From: Clostridium sp.
GTDB taxonomy: Bacteria > Bacillota > Clostridia > TANB77 > CAG-508
Assembly (NCBI GenBank): GCA_018371855.1
Contig: JAHAKD010000001.1
Coordinates: 124,001-188,000, forward strand
Length of the DNA: 64,000 bases
Reading direction: 5' to 3'
The translations under genes and the position numbers were made by a program. The notes under the pieces were generated by a model, which made no database searches, was not told the origin of the DNA, and worked only from the letters and a program-made list of their open reading frames with translations. Shown in pieces: positions 59,030-64,000 of this stretch (position 1 is its first letter; each line of letters begins with the position of its first letter).

Positions 59030-59290
59030 ATGGTATTAGACAAAATATGGAAGAAAAGAAAAATGCAGTGGAAATTGATAGAAAGTCTTCTTATTAAGAA
59101 TGGCAACCAAATTACGAATTCTGAAATGTGGAAAGTTGTAATTTATCTTCCAATCGAAAAGGGAACTCTTTACAAAAGAAATAAAGAAAATTTAGAACTT
59201 TTGGGTTGGACAGTGGTAGAAACTTTCGAGGAAGAATATTTTATTATTCCAACTGCAATGTTCTTCCTTCAGGATAAGTTAGTAGGGTAA
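59030..59290 (+). CDS. 86-residue protein of unknown function with long leader
   Basis: This gene starts behind AGGGAGG. The protein begins with a basic helix (MVLDKIWKKRKMQWKLIESLLIKN) and continues NSEMWKVVIYLPIEKGTLYKRNKENLELLGWTVVETFEEEYFIIPTAMFFLQDKLVG. It has no membrane segment or Cys. The central part could be a small alpha/beta domain. It is monocistronic, with its own strong promoter, structured leader and terminator, a degree of dedicated control that stands out for so small a protein. Not recognised. Confidence 0.75.
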   Translation: MVLDKIWKKRKMQWKLIESLLIKNGNQITNSEMWKVVIYLPIEKGTLYKRNKENLELLGWTVVETFEEEYFIIPTAMFFLQDKLVG

Positions 59291-59304
59291 CCTGCTAACT
59301 TTTT
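59276..59304 (+). terminator. Terminator overlapping the stop of the 86-residue gene
   Basis: AAGTTAGTAGG (59276-59286) pairs with CCTGCTAACTT (59291-59301), then TTT. The TAA stop is in the loop. Confidence 0.85.
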
Positions 59305-59398
59305 CTGTTTATACAATAATTTTATACAAATTCAAATAAAACTCTTGAAATAAAATAATATAATTGATATTATATAATTTGCGTAAGGAGGCATATAA

Positions 59399-59902
59399 AT
59401 GAAATTAAACATTGTACTAGTAGAACCAGAAATACCACAAAATACAGGTAATATAGTAAGAACTTGTGCAGCAACAGGAGCTAAATTACATTTAGTAGAA
59501 CCATTAGGATTTCAAATATCAGATAGATATTTAAAGAGAGCTGGTTTAGATTACTGGGACAAGTTAGAAATAGAAAAACATATTTCTTTTGCAGAATTTC
59601 TAAAAAAATATGACCCTACACAAACAAATATGTTTTTTATTACATCTAAAGGTACACATAGATATGATGAACCTAAATACGAAAATATGGATGAAGTATT
59701 TTTGCTATTTGGTAAAGAAACAAAAGGTCTACCAGAAGATATAATGAAAAAATATATTGATAAAACTATGAGAATTCCAATGATAGATGGGATTAGATGT
59801 TTAAATTTATCAAATGCTGTTTCTATTTTAGCATATGAAGTTTTAAGACATACTAATTTTGAACACTTAAAAGAAACAAGTGAAAGATTATTGGAAGATT
59901 AA
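59399..59902 (+). CDS. trmL: tRNA (cytidine/uridine-34 2'-O)-methyltransferase
   Basis: This 167-residue protein is a SPOUT-class enzyme: LNIVLVEPEIPQNTGNIVRTCAATGAKLHLVEPLGFQISDRYLKRAGLDYWD at the start and the knot region FLLFGKETKGLPEDIMKKY, MRIPMIDGIRCLNLSNAVSILAYEVLR. It methylates the wobble ribose of some leucine tRNAs. Length and motifs are normal. AAGGAGG precedes ATG. Confidence 0.96.
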   Translation: MKLNIVLVEPEIPQNTGNIVRTCAATGAKLHLVEPLGFQISDRYLKRAGLDYWDKLEIEKHISFAEFLKKYDPTQTNMFFITSKGTHRYDEPKYENMDEVFLLFGKETKGLPEDIMKKYIDKTMRIPMIDGIRCLNLSNAVSILAYEVLRHTNFEHLKETSERLLED

Positions 59903-59960
59903 ATCACTGTATATTAGTTAGTGATTATGTTTGTACTTATCAATTAGGGAGGTTTTTTAA

Positions 59961-61103
59961 ATGATTAAAAAAGTAGCAATTTTAGCAAATGGTGGAGATG
60001 TTTCAGGTTTTAATGCTGTTATAAGAGCAATTAAAAAGACTTGTGAAACAAATGGAATTGAATGTTATGGTTATATTGATGGATACAGAGGTCTTGTAAA
60101 CAATAATTATATTCGTTTAGATGGAAACGAAAAAGCTTCTGGTATTTTAACAAAAGGAGGTTCTATTATAGGTTCTTCAACAAATGCTATAGTATTCCAT
60201 TACAAAGTAGAACATGAAGATGGAACAGTTACTTACGAAGATTTATCAGACCAATGTGTAAGAAATGTAAAAGAAGCAGGATTTGACTGTGTATTTACAT
60301 TAGGTGGAGATAGTACACAAAAATCTGCAAGAGACTTATATTTAAAAGGAATTAACACAATAGGTGTTCCAAAAACAATAGATAATGATGTTGCTTGTAC
60401 AGATGTTACATTTGGATATAATACAGCTGTTCATGTTGCAACAGAAGCTTTAGATAGATTACATACAACTGCAGAAACACATGACAGAATAATGGTACTA
60501 GAAGTTATGGGTAGATTTGCTGGTTGGATTGCTTTAGAGTCTGCTATTTCTGGAGGTGCAGATGTTGCTTTAATACCTGAAATTCCATATGATATAAATA
60601 AAGCTGCGGCAGCAATCAATAAAAGAAAAGAAAACGGAAAAAGATTTAGTGTTGTTGTTGTATCAGAAGGAGCTCATCCAATAAATGCAGAGCAAACAAC
60701 GCATGCAGCAGAAGGTATCGATAATAAAGCAGGAATAAGCGTAAAATTCGGTGGAGAAGGAAATAGAGTTGCAAAACAACTTAAAGAGTTAACAGGACTA
60801 GATTCTAGATGTACAATTCTTGGATATATGCAAAGAGGTGGAACACCAACAGCATATGATAGAGTATTATCTACAAAATATGGTGCAAAAGCTATGGAAC
60901 TTGCAATGGAAGGAAAATTTGGAGTTTTAACAGTTATTAGAAATGGAAAATTAGATTGTGTTCCATTAGAAATAGTTGTTGGAGAAAATAAAGAAATTGG
61001 TGCTGTTCAAGGTGGTACAGCAGAAAGTAATGTAAGATATGTTACAATGGACGATGATTTAGTAAAAACAGCAAGAGATGTTGGAATTTGTTTAGGTGAC
61101 TAA
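59961..61103 (+). CDS. pfkA: 6-phosphofructokinase (group III-like), phosphoryl donor uncertain
   Basis: This 380-residue protein is longer than the classical 320-residue bacterial PFK. Its donor-site motif is TLGGDSTQ (residues 115-119), neither GGDGS (ATP type) nor GGDD (pyrophosphate type). The catalytic motif is PKTIDND (137-143), the Lys form seen in pyrophosphate-dependent and group III enzymes. The first loop, ANGGDVSGFNAVIR, is also non-standard. Substrate residues (MGRFAGWIAL, GYMQRGGTPTAYDR) are conserved. It phosphorylates fructose 6-phosphate in glycolysis, but ATP versus pyrophosphate use is open. GGGAGG precedes ATG. Confidence 0.93.
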   Translation: MIKKVAILANGGDVSGFNAVIRAIKKTCETNGIECYGYIDGYRGLVNNNYIRLDGNEKASGILTKGGSIIGSSTNAIVFHYKVEHEDGTVTYEDLSDQCVRNVKEAGFDCVFTLGGDSTQKSARDLYLKGINTIGVPKTIDNDVACTDVTFGYNTAVHVATEALDRLHTTAETHDRIMVLEVMGRFAGWIALESAISGGADVALIPEIPYDINKAAAAINKRKENGKRFSVVVVSEGAHPINAEQTTHAAEGIDNKAGISVKFGGEGNRVAKQLKELTGLDSRCTILGYMQRGGTPTAYDRVLSTKYGAKAMELAMEGKFGVLTVIRNGKLDCVPLEIVVGENKEIGAVQGGTAESNVRYVTMDDDLVKTARDVGICLGD

Positions 61104-61142
61104 TCCGAAATTTAATTATGAATTAATAGATATCTTTAAAAG

Positions 61143-61186
61143 AATCATTCGTATTAAGTAAAAAGCTTAATATGGATGATTTTTTT
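61143..61186 (+). terminator. Terminator after the phosphofructokinase
   Basis: AATCATTCGTATTAAG pairs with CTTAATATGGATGATT, followed by six T. Confidence 0.9.
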
Positions 61187-61241
61187 ATAATATTAAAAGA
61201 AATACTATATTTGATGTAAAAGATTGTAGTCCATATACTAC

Positions 61242-61283
61242 AATAGGGTTGTAGCATATCATGATGCTATAATCCTATTTTTT
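61242..61283 (+). terminator. Second terminator-like hairpin
   Basis: ATAGGGTTGTAGCAT pairs with ATGATGCTATAATCCTAT, followed by a T-run. No gene lies between this and the previous terminator (61187-61241), which could be the remnant of a short RNA or simple backup. Confidence 0.7.
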
Positions 61284-61354
61284 GCCTAAAGTAATGTTAT
61301 TAAATTATCTTAAACTGGAAATACTTATATAAATTATAAAATGGAGGTAGTATG

Positions 61355-62908
61355 ATGAAAATATATATAAATGGGGATTTTATAACTCTAGAGAATGACA
61401 ATATTGAAGCAATTGCAACAGAAAACGATAAAATCATAAGAACTGGAACTAAAACTGAAATAATAAAACTAGCAGATGATGATACAGAGATAATAGATTT
61501 AAAAGGGAATACATTAATGCCATCATTTATAGATGCTCATAGTCATATATTTGCGTTAGCAAAAAGTTTAATGCAGATATCTATAGATGGCTTAACTAGT
61601 ATTGAAGAAATTAAACATTACTTAGTTGAATATAAAAAAGAGAACAGAACAAATGAGTGGATTATAGTAAATGGTTATGATAATAACATATTAAAGAATA
61701 GAGAACATATTACTAAACAAGAATTAGACGAAATATTTCCAGATGCTCCTATTATTATAGAAAATAAATCTAGACATAATGGTATTGCAAATAGTAAAGC
61801 ATTAGAAAAATTAGGCATAACAAAAACAACAGAAGACCCAGAAGGTGGAAGAATTATTTTTGATACAGGGTTATTAGAAGAAAATGCATTTATTGAGTCT
61901 ATTAAAAAGATCCCTCTTCCAAAAATAGAAGAAATTATAAATGCGTTTAAAGAAGCACAAGAAATATATGCATCAAATGGAATAACTATGGCACAAGAAG
62001 GTGTTATAACAAACGAATTAGCAAAAATATACAAGTTATTGGCAAATAAGAATGAAATATTTCTTGATATAGTTGCATACATGGATTATAAAAATGTGAA
62101 TGAAATAAAGAAAGAATATAGTGAATATATTAATAAATATAACAACAATTTTAAAATAGGTGGAATAAAAATATTTTTAGATGGTTCACCACAGGCAAAT
62201 ACTGCATGGTTAAGAGAAGCGTATGCAAATGAACCAGAATATTATGGATATAGGATAATGAAAGATGAAGATGTAGAAGAAATATTAGAAAATACAAAAG
62301 AAAGTAATTTACAAATATTAGCTCATTGTAATGGAGATAAAGCAGCAGAACAATATATAAATGCAATTAAAAAGGTATCAGGATTAAAAAGACCAATTAT
62401 GATACATGCACAGCTTTTAGGCTTAGACCAATTACCTGATGTAAAGAAATTTAATATAATACCTTCTTTCTTTATAAGCCATATATACTATTTTGGAGAT
62501 ATCCATATAAAAAACTTAGGAATGAAACGCGCAGAACATATTAGTCCTGCTGGTTCAAGTCTTAAACAAAATATATTGTTTACTTTTCATCAAGATACAC
62601 CAGTTATAGAACCAGATATGTTCGAAACAATTTGGTGTGCTGTAAATAGAACAACAAAAGCTGGTAAAGTGCTAGGAGAAGATGAAAAAGTTTCTGTATT
62701 AGAAGCAATAAAAGCTGTTACTATAAATGCTGCATATCAATATGGGGAAGAAGAAATAAGAGGAAGTTTAAAAACTGGAAAGAAAGCAGATTTAATAATT
62801 GTAGATAAAAATCCACTAAAAGTTGCCAAAGATGAACTGCGAAATATAAAGATTTTAAAAACAATAAAAGACGGTAAGGTAATTTGGGAAAATTATTCGA
62901 GAATTTGA
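61355..62908 (+). CDS. YtcJ-like amidohydrolase
   Basis: This 517-residue protein starts at the second of two ATGs (61352 and 61355); GGAGGT spacing fits 61355 better. The motifs are those of the amidohydrolase_3 superfamily: MPSFIDAHSHIFALAKS (metal HxH), WIIVNGYDNN, IENKSRHNGIANSKALEKLGI, GGIKIFLDGSPQANTAWLREAY, ILAHCNGDKAAEQYI, IMIHAQLL and a late FTFHQDTPVIEPDMFETIWCAVNRTTKAG (catalytic Asp). It is a cytoplasmic metal-dependent hydrolase of unknown amide substrate. Confidence 0.92.
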   Translation: MKIYINGDFITLENDNIEAIATENDKIIRTGTKTEIIKLADDDTEIIDLKGNTLMPSFIDAHSHIFALAKSLMQISIDGLTSIEEIKHYLVEYKKENRTNEWIIVNGYDNNILKNREHITKQELDEIFPDAPIIIENKSRHNGIANSKALEKLGITKTTEDPEGGRIIFDTGLLEENAFIESIKKIPLPKIEEIINAFKEAQEIYASNGITMAQEGVITNELAKIYKLLANKNEIFLDIVAYMDYKNVNEIKKEYSEYINKYNNNFKIGGIKIFLDGSPQANTAWLREAYANEPEYYGYRIMKDEDVEEILENTKESNLQILAHCNGDKAAEQYINAIKKVSGLKRPIMIHAQLLGLDQLPDVKKFNIIPSFFISHIYYFGDIHIKNLGMKRAEHISPAGSSLKQNILFTFHQDTPVIEPDMFETIWCAVNRTTKAGKVLGEDEKVSVLEAIKAVTINAAYQYGEEEIRGSLKTGKKADLIIVDKNPLKVAKDELRNIKILKTIKDGKVIWENYSRI

Positions 62909-62956
62909 TTATGTTATATAAAAAATTATGAAAAATATTAAAAATGGAGAGAACAA

Positions 62957-63679
62957 ATGATAGAACTAAAAAATGTAAGTAAAGCTTATGTGAAAGATAA
63001 GAAAGTAGTAGAGAATATAAACTTAAAAATAGAAGATGGAATTATTTTCGGATTTATTGGACCAAATGGCGCTGGTAAAACAACAACAATGGAAATGCTT
63101 ACAGGCATATTAGATATAGATGAAGGCGAAATTCTAATAGATGGAATAAATATAGAAAAAGAACCTATTAAAGCCAAAAAAGAATTTGGATTTGTACCAG
63201 ATTCACCAGATGCATTTGAAAAATTAACTGGTGTAGAATATTTAAATTTTATTGGTGATGTATATGGTGTTGATCAAAAAACAAGATATGAAAGAATATC
63301 TAAGCTTGCAAATGAATTTGGAATATATAATTTTTTAAAAGACAGAATACAAGGATATTCACATGGCATGAAACAAAAAATAGTTATTATAGGAGTGTTA
63401 TTGCATAATCCTAAAAATTGGATTTTAGATGAACCAATGACCGGATTAGACCCTAAAGCTTCATTTCAATTAAAAGAATTAATGAGAGAACATAGTAATA
63501 AAGGAAATACCGTATTCTTTTCTACACATGTTTTAGAAGTTGCAGAAAAAATATGTGACAAAATTGCAGTAATAGATAAAGGAAAAATCAAATTTGTTGG
63601 AACTTGTGAAGAGTTAAGAGAAAAATGGAAATCAAATAGTTCTTTAGAAGAATTATTCTTAAAAATTATAGAAGAATAG
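62957..63679 (+). CDS. ABC transporter ATP-binding protein
   Basis: This 240-residue protein has Walker A FIGPNGAGKTTTMEML (about residues 32-47), signature YSHGMKQKIVIIGVLL, Walker B NWILDEPMTGLDP and switch His in FFSTHVLEVAE. It is of the exporter class (CcmA/EcsA-like). The permease gene begins 13 bases later and is cut by the window end. GGAGAG precedes ATG. Confidence 0.95.
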   Translation: MIELKNVSKAYVKDKKVVENINLKIEDGIIFGFIGPNGAGKTTTMEMLTGILDIDEGEILIDGINIEKEPIKAKKEFGFVPDSPDAFEKLTGVEYLNFIGDVYGVDQKTRYERISKLANEFGIYNFLKDRIQGYSHGMKQKIVIIGVLLHNPKNWILDEPMTGLDPKASFQLKELMREHSNKGNTVFFSTHVLEVAEKICDKIAVIDKGKIKFVGTCEELREKWKSNSSLEELFLKIIEE

Positions 63680-63692
63680 GATATATATAGAT

Positions 63693-64000
63693 ATGAAAGA
63701 ATTAACAAAAGTTATTTTTAAAAATGCATATAGAAGAGATAATGTAAATAAAGATATTACTGCAAAAATCTTATCAGCTTTTGTTTTTGTCATTATATTT
63801 GGAACAATTTCATCATTAATGGCATTTGCAAGTTATAAATTAACAAATCAACTTATAGAGGTAGACCAAGCACCAGCATTTATAAATATTATTTTACTTA
63901 TAATGATAATCTTTTTATTTTCAAGAAGTGTTTTTGAAAGTTTGAATAATCTATATTTTTCTAAGGATTTAAAAATATTTTTACGAATGCCAATAAAACC
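63693..64000 (+). CDS. ABC transporter permease, 5' part only
   Basis: The frame runs from ATG 63693 to the window end, at least 102 codons. After MKELTKVIFKNAYRRDNVNKDITAKI come two hydrophobic segments (LSAFVFVIIFGTISSLMAFA and FINIILLIMIIFLFSRSVFESLNNLYF). This plan fits permeases partnered with EcsA-type ATPases. Full length and substrate cannot be judged here. Confidence 0.85.
   Translation, partial: MKELTKVIFKNAYRRDNVNKDITAKILSAFVFVIIFGTISSLMAFASYKLTNQLIEVDQAPAFINIILLIMIIFLFSRSVFESLNNLYFSKDLKIFLRMPIK

Noticed and set aside
1..64000. CRISPR array or tRNA/rRNA genes
   Set aside because: No regularly spaced direct repeats and no cloverleaf or rRNA sequence was seen in the window.

Overview
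The window is strongly AT-rich and almost every gene lies on the + strand, with tight operons and purine-rich ribosome binding sites (AGGAGG type). A complete spoIIIA operon, an anaerobic ribonucleotide reductase (nrdDG), a T-box leader before pheST, lar genes, several flavodoxins and an iron-sulfur aldo/keto reductase point to an anaerobic, endospore-forming or spore-former-derived member of the Clostridia (Bacillota). I cannot name a species from the sequence.

Layout. 1-6.3 kb is accessory and partly decayed: membrane-anchored proteins of unknown function, tandem small HTH regulators, an ECF sigma/anti-sigma pair, a non-coding stretch of many hairpins ending in a terminator (possible structured RNA), an integrase remnant, and a DinJ/YafQ-type toxin-antitoxin pair whose toxin is frameshifted. 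6.3-13.8 kb holds hydrolases, an exonuclease, one broken and one intact patatin, a hemolysin III-type membrane protein, a guanine deaminase, an O6-alkylguanine repair protein, and a small operon with a shortened S18 paralogue. 13.8-16.7 kb is a redox operon (carboxymuconolactone decarboxylase-cupin, MerR, flavodoxin, Fe-S aldo/keto reductase) behind a MerR-type promoter; a near-copy of that promoter precedes larC-larB-larE at 18.9-21.9 kb. Between them is a one-component regulator with an HTH, membrane segments and an extracellular Asp-box domain. 22-34 kb is mixed housekeeping: acetyltransferases, MntP, VanZ, T-box-pheST, and MarR-DUF5685-J protein-zinc ribbon. 34.2-37.7 kb is a Crp/Fnr regulator divergent from nrdDG with a palindrome between them. 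40-45.6 kb is a TetR-linked cluster of membrane-tethered flavodoxins, a DUF4405 cytochrome-b-like protein and a cyclophilin-like protein. 48.9-52.5 kb is a cell-wall module (C39 peptidase, VanR/VanS-like pair, GH25 lysozyme). 52.7-64 kb holds yebC, spoIIIAA-AH, trmL, a phosphofructokinase, an amidohydrolase and an ABC transporter cut by the window end.

Recurring themes. (1) Many genes are disrupted, either by internal deletion (integrase, patatin, aldo/keto reductase, flavoredoxin) or by one extra base. Four of the latter (positions 1315, 5684, 48985, 50077) all look like one added C before a G on the coding strand. That could be real decay, phase variation or a sequencing artefact. (2) A dispersed repeat of the form GGGAT...GGGACGTTCC...ATCCC occurs in at least five intergenic places, including inside spoIIIA. 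(3) Several stop codons sit inside the stem of the following hairpin.

The best candidates for an undescribed system are the extracytoplasmic flavodoxin/cytochrome cluster (40.9-45.6 kb), the HTH-membrane-Asp-box sensor (16.9-18.8 kb), the hairpin-rich RNA candidate (4.65-5.15 kb) and the structured leader before the 86-residue protein at 59.03 kb. All functions are read from sequence motifs; no database search was run.
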